Below are positions 44,456 through 57,701 of a stretch of 64,000 nucleotides of DNA, one piece after another. A model generated the notes under the pieces. It ran no database searches and was not told the DNA's origin. It was given only the letters and a program-made list of their open reading frames with translations. Made by a program: the position numbers and the translations under genes. The stretch is from Phascolarctos cinereus (taxonomy: Eukaryota; Chordata; Mammalia; Diprotodontia; Phascolarctidae), in contig NW_018344185.1 of assembly GCF_002099425.1 (NCBI RefSeq), positions 3,351,001-3,415,000 of the forward strand, given 5' to 3'. Positions within the stretch are counted from its first letter, which is position 1. The number at the start of each line of letters is the position of its first letter.

Positions 44456-46984
44456 CCCAAAGAAAAGAAAATGATTCCTTGAAAATTAGAATTGGTCAAG
44501 TGGAAGTTAATGACTATGAGATAAAAAAAGAATGAAAAAAAGAAAATTTGAAATATTTCATTGGAAAAACAGCTGATCTGGAAAACAGATTGAACAGAGA
44601 TAATACAAGAATTATTGGACTACCTAAAAGCCATGATAAAAAAAACACCTAGATATCATATTTCAAGAAATTATCAAGGAAAACTAACCTGATATTCTAG
44701 AACCAGAGGGTAAAATAGAAATAGGAAGAATCCACCAATTACCTCCTGAAAGAAATCCCAAAATGAAAACTCCCTGGAATGTTATAGCCAAATTCCAGAG
44801 CTTCCCAGTCAAAGAGAAGTTAAAGCAGCCAGAAAAAAACAATCCAAATATCATGGAACCACAATCAGGATCACACAAGAGTTAGTGGTTCCCCCATTAA
44901 AGGAGCAGAGGGCTTGGAATATGATATTCCAGAGGGCAAAGGAGCTAGAATTACAGCCAAGAATCAGTTATCCAGCAAAACTGAGGGTAATCTTTCAGGA
45001 GAACAATAGCTATTTAGTGAAATGGAGGACTTTCAAGTATTTCTGATTAAAAAACTAGAGCAGAATAGAAAATTTGACATTCAAACAGAAAACTCAAGAG
45101 AAGCATAAAAAGGTAAACATGTGAGAGTAATCATAAGGGACTTGAAAAAGTTAAACTGGTTACATTGCTATATTGGAAGATGATACGTGTAACTCCTAAG
45201 AGCTTTATCATTATTAAGGCAGTTAAAAGGAGTTTATATAGACAGAAGACATGGGTGTGAGTTGATTATGTTCAAATGATCTCCAAAAACGTGAAAGTGA
45301 AAGAATGAGGGATGTGCTGGGAGAAGGGGGAAGGAAAAGGTAGAATGGGGAAAATTTCCTCACATACAAGAGGCATGCAAAGAAGAGCTTTTACAATGGA
45401 GGGGAAAATGGGACCATGGTGGCAGGCATGGTTTGAACTTCACTCTCATCAGAATTGGTTAAAAAATGTAAGACTAGATATACATATGCAGTTGTGTGTA
45501 GACATAGTTTACTCAATGGGGAAATAGGAGGGGAAGGAGATAATAAAAAGGAGGGTGGAAGATAATAAAGGGCAAGGCAGATTAAGGGAGGCAGTGATTA
45601 GAAGCAAAATAAACTTTTGAGGAGGGATAGGATAAAAAGAGAGAGAGGAAGAAGCAGAAGATAATGGGATGGAGAAAGATAAACAGTAATCATATTTGTG
45701 AATGTGAATGGGATAAGCTTTCTCATAAAATGAAAGCAGATAGAATGGATTAAAAATGAGAATCCAACAATATTTTGTTTTGTTTTGTTTTACAAGAGAC
45801 ACACTTGAAATAGAAGCACACATAGAGTTAAAATAAAAGGCTGGAGCAGAATCTAATATGCTTCAGCTGAAGTAAAAAAAATGCAGGGGTAGTAATTATG
45901 ATCTCAGACAAAGCAAAAGCAAAAAGTCCTGATTAAAAGATATAAGCAAGAAGACCATCTTTTGCTAAAAGGTACAATAAACAATGTAGTAACATCAAAT
46001 TTTTTTACAGCAAGTTTCTCTGGTAAAGACCTCATTTATCAAATATATAATGAGTATAGCACTGAGTCAAATTTATAAAAGTAAGATCCATTCTCCAATT
46101 AATAAATGGCCAAAGGATATGAACAGACAGTTCTCAGAAGAAGAAAATAAAGCTATTATAGTTATATAAAATGCTCTAAATCACTATTGATTAAAGAAAG
46201 GCAAATTAAAACAATTCTGAAGTACCACCTCACACCTATCAGAAATGACAAATGCTGGAGGGGATGAGGGAAAACTAAGTACACTAATGAACTCTTGGTG
46301 GAGTTGTGAACTGGTCCAACCATTCTGGAAAACAATTTGGAACTTGCCCAGGGGGCTATAAAGCTGCACATACTCTTTGAATCCAGCAGTACCACCACCA
46401 AGTCTGTCCCCTAAAATGATCAAAGGAAAAGGAAAAGGACCTATATGTACAAAAATAGTTATAGCAGTCCTTTTTATGGTGGCAAAGAATTAGAAATTGA
46501 GGGGGTGCTCATCAATTGGTGAATGGCTGAACAAGTTATGATATATGACTATTATGGAGTGCTATTTTGCTGTAAGAAATGATGAGAGGGGTAGTTTCAG
46601 AAAACAAAACAAAACTAACCCTAACCTGTATGAACTGATGCAAAGTGAAGTGAAAAGAACTGGGAGATCATTGACACAGTAACAGCAATGTTGTAATGAT
46701 GATTAACCATGACAAGGCAGTCCCAAGGGTCTCATGATAGAAAAGTGCTATCCACCTCCAGAGAGAGAACTGATGAATTCTGAGTACAAATTGAAATATA
46801 ATTTTTGTCACTTTATTTTTCTTGTTTTTTAAAAATATTGGTTAATATAGAAATATGTTTTGCATAGTTTCACATGCATATTTGATATCATGTTTGCCTT
46901 CTCAGTGGGAAAGGAAGGAGGTGGGAGGGAGAAAGAGAATTTGGAACTCAAAATTTAAAAAGAAAAGAGTGCTAAAAATAAATA

Positions 46985-46988
46985 AATC

Positions 46989-47020
<32 letters not shown>

Positions 47021-47050
47021 GTTATATATATATGTGTGTGTATATATATT
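46985..47050 (+). repeat. (TA)n at the L1 3' end
   Basis: Alternating TA run following the A-rich L1 end. Confidence 0.93.
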
Positions 47051-47054
47051 CTCC

Positions 47055-47840
47055 CATTCCTTTTCTGTTGCACTGAGAATCCCTAGAATTAATAGAGGAC
47101 TTCTTAGTCTTCAAATGACCTCTTCTCTCCTTACTGATCTTTGTCTGAAGAGAATCCTCACCTGAACCCATTGAGTGAGAAAGAACCTTACTTCACTGAT
47201 CTCTCCAAGAATTCTCCCCTTCGAGTTTCAGACTGTCTAGCCCAAATAACATGCCTAATTTTATTTGCCTACAGATCTTCAGGTTTTGGCTTTCTGGAAG
47301 CTCCTCTCACCTTTGTCCTGGTTGGTTTCAAAATGATTCTTCTATATGATTTCAGTGTTGTAAATCCCTTGTTAATGTAATTGACTTCTCTACCCTGTGG
47401 ACCCAGGAAAGTCATCTGGGAATCTTTTCCTCAGAAAATCCATGTCTCTGCTCCCTACTGTCTCTTTGAGAAACATATAGGCTAAGCTGTCATCTTTCCT
47501 TTTTTGGAGCCAGGTTCAGCCATGTTGGCAGGTAACCTAGATTCTACTCCCAGTCTTTGTCTTCTCCTTTTTGAAATCCTGAATCCCACTGTTTTCTTCC
47601 CTGCAGGTTCTTATTTCTAGCCCTGGGTGTATCCAACTCATTGGTAGGACTGTGATACTCCGTTAATCCAATCCACTGTCAATACCATTGCTTTTTTCTT
47701 ACTTAGCTCCATACACCCTCTGGTCTGAGGAGCCCTCCCCTGGGGAAAGCCTTTCTAGACTCCAGGTTCTACTATAATAAAATCAAATACTATCCCTTCT
47801 CCTAACCCTCACCTTAAGCTCCAAGATGTGAAGTAATAGG
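47055..47840. other. Unassigned DNA
   Basis: No gene or named repeat. The 79-codon frame at 47141-47380 shows no domain. Confidence 0.3.
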
Positions 47841-47844
47841 AACC

Positions 47845-47995
47845 ATAGATATTATCTATTTCATCCCTCACATCTTACAGATAAGAAAACTGAGCCCTAG
47901 AGAAGTTAAATGATCCCATCATCATACTTTCCCATATCAGCTATTGCTGTCATGGTGTAACCAAATAGAACCCAGATTCAAGTGACCTTCTATAA
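47845..47995 (+). repeat. MIR-like SINE fragment
   Basis: It shows 'cctcacatcttacagataag' and 'aaaactgagccctagagaag', then 'accaaatagaacccagattc'. Confidence 0.65.
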
Positions 47996-48609
47996 TTTTG
48001 ACTGGGATAATTTGTCCTTTTTTTTTTGTTTGCATTTTTTTTAATAGCTTCACCTTACTTTATCCAACAAGGGTAAAAAATTGAGACTTGACAGGAACAC
48101 TTATTGCCATGGTAAAAAAAAAAACATAACAAAGAATCTTTTGCAATATCTGATAATCCCAAAATACAATAATATATCTTGCAAAACCATGAGATCTCTA
48201 GCAGGTTTATAACTGATCAATTTTCCACCCAGATTTACAAGAAAAATAAAGTCTGTTGTGGTCCATAAATCAGCATTTCTTAGGATTCTGGCAAACCTAG
48301 TTTCTTCTTCCCTGAAGGTAAGCAATGCAAACAAGAAGTTGTAAAAAGAATCAACTAATTTCATAAAACAAGGTCAGCAAATCCAACCCATGGAAACTAA
48401 TTTACATCACTGGATTTGCCACAACATAATCACCACTTGAAGTGCTGCAAAGTCCCTTCCAGTTTTATGAAATGAAATGCTTAAAGGGAAAAAGTGGGTG
48501 GGGTAGGGTAGGGAGGGTAGAGAGTGAATAAGTTTAAGTCTAAGGAAGCCAGAGATAAAAAAAAAAGAATTTTCCTTTGGCAGATAGGATGGAATCACAA
48601 TATGAACTA

Positions 48610-48755
48610 TCTAAGCCTCTACCTTTATTTATTGATGAAAAAACTGAAAAAGAAATTAAGTAACTTGCTCATGGTGACATAGTAAGTTAGTGGCAGAAAT
48701 AGTACAAAAAGTCAGGTCTCAACTGCCAATCTAGTACAAATTGTTTCAACCCTTA
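48610..48755 (+). repeat. MIR-like SINE fragment
   Basis: It shows 'gatgaaaaaactgaaaaaga', 'gtaacttgctcatggtgaca' and 'aagtcaggtctcaactgcca'. Confidence 0.65.
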
Positions 48756-48774
48756 AGGTACCATATAATTGTCC

Positions 48775-49205
48775 ATAAATACCTGCAGCCCACTCTGCCT
48801 AGTGCTGAGGTTACAAAGAGATTTTAAGACATTATCTCTAAAGAGTGAGGAGGGAATGAATAGGGCAGTTGAAGAAGGCTTAATGGAGGAAATTGAATTT
48901 GAACTGGTCTTTGAGGGTTAGGTAGAACTTATAATACAGAAGTGAGGAGGAAATGGTAGAATGCTTTGAAATATGCCAGATAGGAGTAAAAGATGTGAAC
49001 ACAAATGCCGACATTGGAAAGCATATGCTACATTCAAGGGAAAATGAGCAGACTAGTTTGGTTGGAGCAGAGCGTTTAGGAAAAAGAATAGAAAATCATC
49101 TTTTGAGATATTGAAGGGGTCTGTATTGTTAAAGATTTTGAATGTTAGGTTAAGGAGTTTGGACTTTGCCTGTAAGAAAATTGGGAAACCATTGAACATT
49201 ACTAG
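48775..49205 (-). mobile_element. L2 LINE (antisense), old
   Basis: The plus strand contains 'gaagaaggcttaatggagga', 'gaactggtctttgagggtta', then 'aagcatatgctacattc' and 'gttaaggagtttggactttg'. This is reversed L2 with heavy decay. Confidence 0.6.
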
Positions 49206-49214
49206 AATTTAGGT

Positions 49215-49405
49215 GTAGAAAGAGTAGAGCACAGGTCTATTGGAATACTGGAGTTCCAATTCTCATTCTACAACAAACTAACTACATATCCTGGGGAAAA
49301 GCCATTCAACCTCTCTAGGACTCAAGTTCCTTATTTGTAAAATGAAGAAAATAACTTCTAACTTGTTCACCTCGCCTTGGCTGTTACTAAAGACCAAATG
49401 AAGTC
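49215..49405 (+). repeat. MIR fragment
   Basis: It reads 'gtagagcacaggtctattgg', 'gagttccaattctcattcta' and 'ttcttatttgtaaaatgaag'-like text in order. Confidence 0.7.
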
Positions 49406-49493
49406 ATGAATGTGAAGTTACTTTAAAATACAAGAAACAATAGACTTGTAGTAAAAGGATTTTAAGAGGTATACTGGTCATTAAAAAATGAGT

Positions 49494-49494
49494 T

Positions 49495-49552
<58 letters not shown>

Positions 49553-49714
49553 TTTCTTCCTTTTCTTTCTTTCTTCTTTCTTTTTTCTTTCTTTCTCTTT
49601 TTCTTCTTCTTTCTTCTTTCTTTCTTTCCTTTCTCTTTCTTTCTTTCTTTCTTTCTTTCTTCCTTTTCCTTTCCTTTCCTTCTTCCTTTCTCTTTTCTCT
49701 TCTTCCTTTCTTTC

Positions 49715-49767
<53 letters not shown>

Positions 49768-49772
49768 TTTTT
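49494..49772 (+). repeat. (TTTC)n/(CCTTT)n polypyrimidine tract, about 280 bp
   Basis: An almost pure pyrimidine strand with ttctttctttc units at both ends and ttccttttc variants in the middle. Long open frames on both strands here are artefacts of the repeat. Confidence 0.97.
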
Positions 49773-50101
49773 TCACCAACCTCAATCCAAATATATCTGT
49801 CCTCCATTCCTTATCCAGAGAGCCACACAAAAAAAATTAAAAAGAAAGAGAAAAAAAGACCATGTCAGCAAAACTAACCAATACATCAAAGAAATCCAGC
49901 CACTTATACAATGTTCTATACTTGCAGTCCCCTATCTCTGCAAAGAAGGGCGGGAAGAACATTAACTTATTCCTCCTCTAGTTTCACATTTGGTCATCAT
50001 CATTACACAGTGTTTGGTTTCCATTTTTTATTCTTTCATTTGCATTCTTGTAGTCATGTATGTTGTTTTCTTGCTTATGCTTTCTTCTCTATACATTGGT
50101 C

Positions 50102-50311
50102 AGTCAGTCAATAAGCTGTTTATTGAAAGCTTACTATGTATTAGGCACTGGGGATATAAAAAAGGGCAAAAATATGGTTTTTATTTTCATACTTAAGGAG
50201 CTTACATTCAAATGGGGAAGACAATATATGTGATATATACAGTGTAAATGGAGGTGAGAGCAGAGGGAAGGCTCTACCAGGGTAGGGAGGCCTTCTGCAG
50301 AAGGCAGGATG
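50102..50311 (-). mobile_element. L2 LINE (antisense), part 1, host of the full-length L1
   Basis: The plus strand reads 'gtttattgaaagcttactat', 'tattaggcactggggatata', 'cttaaggagcttacattcaa' and 'gaggccttctgcagaaggc', which is reversed L2. The same copy continues at 58834 after the L1. Confidence 0.8.
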
Positions 50312-53300
50312 TAACTGAATCTTTTTTAAAAAAATAATATTTTCCCCCACAATTACATGTCAAGACAATTTTTAATGTTAATTTTTACAAGATTTTGAGT
50401 TCCACATTTTTCTTTTCCCTCCTTCTTCTTCCCTCTTCCAAAAAATAGTGGGCAATTTGATATAGGTTATACATGTGCTGTCATGTATTTCCATATTAGA
50501 CACAGTTGTGAAAGAAGAAATAGATCAAAAAGAAAAAAAAAGAATAAAGTAAGTGAAAAAAATATGCTTTGATCTGTATTCAGAGTCCATCAGTTCTTTA
50601 TCTGGATGTGGATAGCATTTTCCTTTGTGAGTCCTTTGTACTTGTCGTGGATCCTTGTGTTGCTAGAAGAGCTGAGTTATTCGTAGTTGGTCATCACACA
50701 ATGTTGCTGATTCTGTGTACAATGTTTTCCTTGTTTTATTCATTTCACTTTGCATCAGTTCATACAAGTCTTTCCAGGTTTTTCTGAAATCTGCCTGCTC
50801 ATTATTTCTTATTACACAATAGTATTCCATTACATTCATATATGACAGCTTGTTCAGCCATTCCCCAATTAATGGGCATCCCCTCAATTTCCAATATTTT
50901 GCCACCATGAAGAGGGCTGCTATAAATATTTTTGCAGATGTAGGTCCTTTTTATGATCTCTTTGGGTTACAGACCTAGTAGTGGTATTTCTGGGTAAAAG
51001 GGTATGCAAAGGTTGGTTGCCCTCTGGGCATAGTTCCAAATTGCTCTCTAGAATGGTTGGATCAGTTCACAACCCCACCAATAGTACATTAGTGTCCCAA
51101 TTTTCCCATATCCTCTCCAACATTTATCATTTTCCTTTTTTTTTTGTCATATTAGCCAATCTGATAGGTGTAAGGTGGTACTTCAGAGTTGTTTTAATTT
51201 GCATTTCTCTAATCAAAAGTGATTTAAAGCACTTTTTCAAATGCCTATAGATAGCTTTGATTTCTTCATCTGAAAACTTCCTGTTCATATTCTTTGACCA
51301 TTTATCAAATGGGGAATGATGTGTATTTTTATAAATTTATCTCAGTTCTCTACATATTTGAGAAATGGGTCCTTTATGGGAGACATGTGCTATAAAGATT
51401 GTTTCCCAGCTTTTTGCTTTTCTTGTAATCTTGGTTGCATTGGTTTTATTTGTACAAAAGCCTTTTTATTTTAATGTAATCAAAATTATCTATTTTACAT
51501 TTTTTAATGCTCTCTATCTCTTGTTTGGTCATGAATTCTTACCTTCCTCATAGATCTGACAGGTAGACTATTTCTTGCTCTCCTAATTTGCTTATGGTGT
51601 CACTCTTTATATCTAAATCATGCACCCATTTTGACCTTATCTTGGTCTGTGGTGTAAGATGTTGGTTTATACCTAGTTTGTGTCCTATTGTTTTCCAGTT
51701 TTCCCAGCTCAGATAGTGAGTTCTTATCTTTGGGTTTATCAAACACTGTCTCTTGTATACCTAATATATTCCAATGATCTACCACTCTTTTGGCCAGTAC
51801 CAGATAGTTCTAATGATTACTGCTTTATAATACAGCATATATATAGCATATAGCATATATAATATGAGATCTGGGATGGCTGGGCCACCTTCCTTTGCAT
51901 TTTTTTTCATTAATTCCCTTGATATTCTTGACATTATGTTCTTCAGATGAATTTTGTTGTTATTTTTTCTAGCACTATCAAATGATTTTGGTAGTTTGAT
52001 CGGTATGGCACTGAATAAGTAATTTACTTTAGGCAGAATTATCATTTTTATTATATTGGCTCAGCCTACCCAGGAGCAATTGATATTTCTCCAATTGTTT
52101 AGATATGATTTTATTTGTGTGAAAAGTGTTTTGTAATTTCATTCATATAGTTCCTTGATTTGTCTTGGCAAGTGGATTCCCAAGTATTTTATATTGTTTA
52201 GAGTTGTTTTAAATGGAATTTCTCTTTCTATCTCTTGCAATTGGGCTTCATTAGTCATATAAAAAATGTGAATAATTTATGAGGGTTTATTTTGTCCTGC
52301 AGCTTTGCTACAGTTGTTAATTATTGAAAGTGTTTTTTTTTAAGTGTACCCTCTAGGGTTCCCTAAGTATGCTATCATATCACCTGCAAAGGGTGATAAT
52401 TTTGTTTTCTTACTGCCTATTCTAATTCTTCTGATTTCTTTTTCTTCTCTTATTGCTGTAGCTAACATTTTTAGTACTATATTGAGTAATAGTGATGATA
52501 ACAGGCAACCTTGCTTCACCCTTGATCTTATGGCAAAGGCTTCCAGCCCATCCCATTACAAATACTTGCTGATGGGTTTTAGATAGATACTGCTTATCAT
52601 TTGAAGGAACACTCCCTTTATTCCTATGCTTTGTATTGTTTTTGATAGTAATAGGTGCTGTAGTTTGCCAAAAGTTTTTTCAGCATCTATTGAGATAATT
52701 CATATGATTTCTGTTGGTTTTGTTATTGATATGATTGATTATGTTGATAGTTTTCCTAATATTGAACTGACTCTACATTCCTGGTTGAAACCCCACCTGG
52801 TCATAGCATATAATCCTTATGATATATTGCTGTAATCACTTTGCTAGTATTTTGTTCAAAATTTTTGCATTGATATTCATTAGGGAAATTGGTCTATAAT
52901 TTTCTTTCTCTGTTTTATCTCTTCCTGGTTTAGGTATCAGCACTATATTTGTGTTGTAAGAAGAGTTTGGTGGGATTCCTTCTTTACCTATTTTTCCAAA
53001 TAATTTATTGGAGTTAGTTGTTCTTTAAATGTCTGGTAGAATTCACTTGTGAACCCCTCTGGCCCTGGTGATTTTTTCTTAGGGAGTTCATTAATGGCTT
53101 ATTCAATTTCTTTTTCTAAGATGCGGTTTCTAAGATACCTAAGATTAGGTATTTTATTTCTTAACCTGTTAATCTGGGCAATTTATATTTTCATAAATAT
53201 TCATCAATTTTGCTCACATTGTCATATTTATTGGCACATAATTGGGCAAAATGTTAATTTCTTCTTCATTAGTAGTGATTTCACCCTTTTCATTTTTGAT

Positions 53301-53745
53301 ACTGGATGTTTGGTTTTCTTTCTTTCTTTTTTTAAATAAAATTAACCAATGACTTATGTATCTTATTGATTTTTTCATAGAACCAGATCTTAGTTTTATT
53401 TATTACTTAGTAGTTTTTTTTTTACTTTCAATTTTATTAATATCATCTTTGATTTTCAGGATTTCCAATTTGGTGCTCAATTGGGGATTTTCAATTTGTT
53501 CTTTTTCTATTTTTTTTTAGTTGCATGCCCAATTCATTGATCTGTTCTTTCTCTTTTTTTTGATGTAAGAATTTAGAGAAATAAATTTTCCCCTAAATAC
53601 AGCTTTGGCTGCATCCCATAACTTTGGGACATCGTCTCATTGTTGTCATTCTCTTTAATGAAGTTATTGAATTTTCCTATAATTTGTTCTTTGACCCACT
53701 TATTCTTTAAGGTTAGATTATTTAGTTTCCAGTTAATTTTTAATC

Positions 53746-55553
53746 AATCATCAAGAAGCACCTACCCAGCAAAATTGAATATAATCCTTCAGAGGAAAAA
53801 AAATGGACATTCAATGAGATAGAGGACTTTCAATTATTCTTGATGAAAAGACTGGAGTTGAATGAAAATGTGACTTTCAAATACAAGACTCAAGAGAAGT
53901 ATAAGAAGGTAAACAGGAAAGGGAAATCATAAGGGACTTAATAAGCTTAAACTTTCTACATTCCTATATGGGAAGATGATATTTATAACTCATAAAAACT
54001 TTCTCATTAGTTAGAAGGAACATATATAGACAGAGGGCACAGGTGTGACTTGAATATGAAGGGATGATATCTAAAAAATAAAATTTAGGGGTGAGAGAGG
54101 AATTACTGGGAGCAATAGAAAGGAGAAGTATAATGGAGTAGTTATCTCACATAAAAGAGGCAAGAAAAGGCTTTTGCAGTGGAGGGGGAGAGGGGAGAGG
54201 TGTGGAGGAGTGAGTGAACCTTTCATCAGAATTGGCTCAAAGAGGGAAGAACATGCACACTCATTTGGGTATAGAAATCTATATTACTCTACAGGAAAGT
54301 AGGAGGGAAGGGAATAAGAGAAGAAGGGATGATAGAAGAGATGGCAGATTGGGGGGGGCTAATCAGAAACAAAACAGTTTTGAGGAGGGAAATGGTGAAA
54401 GGGGAGAGAGAGAGTGAGAATAGAATAAACAGGGATGGGGTGAATAGCATAGAGGGAAATAGCAATAATAACTGTGAAAAAAATTTTGAAGCAAATTTCT
54501 CTGATAAAGGCCTCATTTCTCAAACATTTAGAGAACTGTGTTAAATTTATAAAAATAAGAGCCATTCCTCAATTGATAAATGATCAAAAGATATGAACAG
54601 TTTTCAGATGAAGTAATCAAAGTGATCTATAGCCATATGAAAAAAAATGCTCTAACTCACTATTGATTGGAGAAATGCAAAGTAAAACAATTCTGAGGTC
54701 CTACCTCATACCCATTAGATTGTCTGATAGGACAGAAAAGGTAAATGACTGATGTTGGAGGGGATGTGGGAAAAAAAATGAGACATTAATGCACTACTGG
54801 TGGAGTTTTGAACTGATTCGACCATTTTGGAGAGCAATTGGGAACTGTGCCCAAAGGGCTATAAAATTAAGCATACCCATTGACCTAGCAATACCACTAC
54901 TAGGTGTGTTTCCCAAAAGAGCCAGAAAACAAAAAGGAAAAGGATCTATATGTACAAACATATTTATAGCAGCCCTTTTCTGGGGGTAAAGAATTAGAAA
55001 TTGAGGGGATGCATATCACTTGGAGAATGGCTGAACAAGTTGTGGTAGGTGATTATGATGGAATACTATAGTATTATAAGAAATGACGAGCAGGATGCTC
55101 TCAGAAAAACCTGGAAAGACTTGCATGGGCTGATGCAAAGTGAAATGTACTGTATACAAAATAACAGCAATATTGTAAGATGATCAGCTGTAAATGACTT
55201 AGCTATTCTCACCATACAATCATCCAAGACAACTATGAAGAACTTCTGATGAAAAATGCTTTCCATTCCCAGAGAAAGAACTGATAGTGCCTGAATACAG
55301 ATTGAAGCAAACTTTTTAAAACTTTATTTTTCTTGAGTTTTTCTTTTCTATGTTTTCTTTTACAACATGACTATTATGAATATGTTTTGCATGACTACAC
55401 ATGTATAACCTATATTGAATTGCTTGCCTTCTCAATAGGGAATGGGTTGGGGAGGGAGGAAGGGAGAAAATTTGGAACTCAATGTTTTGAAAATGACTGC
55501 TAAAATTCTTTTTACATGTAACTGGGGAAAATAAAATATTAAATAAAAGCTTA
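53746..55553 (+). mobile_element. L1 3' fragment inserted into the antisense L1
   Basis: It starts within the ORF1 C-terminus (TYPAKLNIILQ), continues with the ORF1-ORF2 spacer, then jumps to the ORF2 C-terminus (KKNFEANFSDKGLISQ, then AIGNCAQRAIK and YPKRARKQKGKG-like text) and the 3' UTR. AATTTTTAATC / AATTTTTTAATC at 53735-53745 and 55554-55565 are its target duplication. The loss of most of ORF2 is an internal deletion in the inserted element itself. Confidence 0.88.
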
Positions 55554-57524
55554 AATTTTTTAATCTATCTTTTTACTGCCCTTTGTTAAATGTAATTTTT
55601 ATTGCATTATGATCTAAAAAGAATATATTTACAATTTCTGCCTTTCTACATTTGATTTTGAGGGTTTTAATGTCCTAATAAATGGTCAATTTTTGTGTAG
55701 GTGCCATGTGCTGCTGAGAAAAAGGTATATTCCTTTCTGTTCCCATTCAGTTTTCTCCAAAGGTTTGTCATAGCTAATGGTTCTAATATTCTGTTTACCT
55801 CCTTAGTTTCTTTTTATATTTTGGTTTGATTTATCAAGTTCTGAGAAGGGACAGTTGAGGTCCCCCACTAGTATAGTTTTGCTGTCTGTTTCTTCCTATA
55901 ACTCACTTAACTTCTCCTTTAAGAATTTGGATGCTATACCACTTGGTGCATATAGGTTTAGTATTGATATTGTTTTGTTGTCTTTTAGCAAGATGTAGTT
56001 TCCTTCCTTGTCTCTTTTAATTAGTCTATTTTTGCTTCTACTTTGTCTGCTTTTTTTTTTTTTACTTCAGTTGAAGCATAATAGAATTGGCTCTAGCTCC
56101 TTACTGTTACTCTGTGTGTGTTTCTCTGCTTCAAGTGTGTTTCTTGTAAATAACATATTGTAAGATTCTGGCTTTTGATCCACTCTTGTTATCTGATTCC
56201 ATTTTATGGGAGAGTTCATTTTTACAGTTATGATTACTGTGTATTTCCCTCCATCCTATTTATCTTCCTGTTTGTCCTCTCTCTCCTTTCACCCTTTCCC
56301 TCCTCACCAGTGTTTTGTTTCTGTCTGCCACCTCTCCTGATCTGTCCCTCCCTTCTGTCAGTCCCTTCTAGCCTTTACTTAATCTTCCTCCTTCCCTGTC
56401 AGATAAGAAAGATTTCTATATTCGACTGATTGTGTGTGTTTCCTCTTTGAGCCAAATACTAATGAAAGTAAGGTTCAAGTGATGCCCATTGCCTACCCTC
56501 CCATCTTCTCCTCCACTGTAATAGGTCTTTCATACCTCTTCACATGAAATAATTTACCCCATTCTACCTCTCCCTTTGTTCTGCACCCAGTGTACTGCTC
56601 TTTCTCATCCCTTAACTATTTTTTGTCATTCCCTCAAATTAATCTTATACTCATGCTCTCTCTCTCTCTATTCCTTCTAGCTGTACTATTAGTGGTACAA
56701 TTTTTAAGAATTACAAGCATCATCAGCCCATGCAGGGTTGTAAACAGTTTATCTCTGTTAAATCCCTTATGTTTTCTTTTCCATTTTTACCTGTCGATGA
56801 TTCTCTTGGATCTTGATGTTGGAGATCAAATTTTTGGTTTAATCCTGGTCTTCTTATGAAAGTTTAAAATTCTTCTATTTCATTGAAAGACTTTCTCTCA
56901 CCCTGCCCTCTCCCCTTGTGTTATGCTTAATTTTGCCAGGTAAGTGATTCTTGGTTGTAGTCCTAGCTCCTTTACTTTCTGGAATATCATGTTCCATGAC
57001 CTTTTAATATTTTCAGCTGCTAAATCCTTTATAATCCTGATTATGGCTTTCTGCTATTTGAATTGTTTTTCTGGATGCTTGCAGTATTTTTTCCTTAACT
57101 TGATAATTTTGTAGTTTGGCTGTAATGTTCCTTGGAGTTTTTATTTTGGGATCTCTTTTCTGAGGTGATCATGGATTCTTTCAATACCTATTTTGCCTTC
57201 TGGTTCCAGGATATCAGGGCAATTTTCCTTGACAGTTTCTTGAAAGATGCTGTCCACCTTTTGATTACAAGACTTTCATGTAGTCCTGATTCTGATATTG
57301 TCTCTCCTGGATCTATTTTCCAGGTCAGTTGTTTGTCCCATGAGGTATTTTAAATTTTCTTCTATTTTTTTCATTTTCTTGAGTTTGTTTGGTTAATTGT
57401 TGATGTCTCTTAGAGTCATTAGCTTCCACTTGCCAAATTGTAACTTTTAAGGAGTTGTTTTCCTTAATTAATTTTTATACTTTCTTTTCTATTTGGTCAA
57501 TTGTACTTTTTAAGGAGTTGTTTT

Positions 57525-57701
57525 CTTTGTGGTTTCTTTTGTGTGTGTGTGTGTGTGTGTTGTGTGTGTGTGAGGCATTTGGAGGTTAAGTGCCCAGAGT
57601 CACACAGCTAGTAAATGTTATGTGTCTGAGGCTGGATTTGAACTCAGGTCCTCCTGACTTCAGAACTGGTACTCTATCCACTGTGCCATCTAGCTGCCCC
57701 C
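57525..57701 (-). mobile_element. MAR1/WSINE-type SINE in L1 ORF1
   Basis: Minus-strand read: ggggcagctagatggcacag, 'gagttcaaatccagcctcag', 'acatttactagctgtgtgac', ending with a TG-rich tail (GT repeat at 57540-57571 on the plus strand). AGGAGTTGTTT flanks it (57513-57523 and 57702-57712). Confidence 0.92.

Larger units (their letters stand above)
39972..47043 (+). mobile_element. L1 LINE, internally deleted, carrying a nested HAL1
   Basis: The 5' end (cagagccaagatggcagatt) is complete. The 5' UTR runs to about 40.84 kb. The ORF1 start region with its heptad coiled-coil units runs to 41130, then the HAL1 interrupts. ORF1 resumes at 44069, is broken again by an unidentified piece of about 330 bp at 44122-44455, and continues with the RNA-binding part to about 45105. 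An ORF1-ORF2 spacer and the ORF2 start (VNVNGI ... endonuclease N-terminus) follow to about 45.98 kb. Most of ORF2 is missing, and the sequence rejoins at the ORF2 C-terminus (FFTASFSGKDL, then WWSCELVQPFW and NAKNWKLRGC-like text) to about 46.8 kb and the 3' UTR. Stops are scattered throughout. The pair of 11-bp duplications proves a single insertion event. Confidence 0.9.

Noticed and set aside
46985-47050. Origin or matrix attachment site in the TA run
   Set aside because: It is a plain microsatellite at the L1 3' end.
49462-49877. Lysine/arginine/glutamate-rich and serine/phenylalanine-rich frames above 100 codons
   Set aside because: All come from the polypyrimidine tract.
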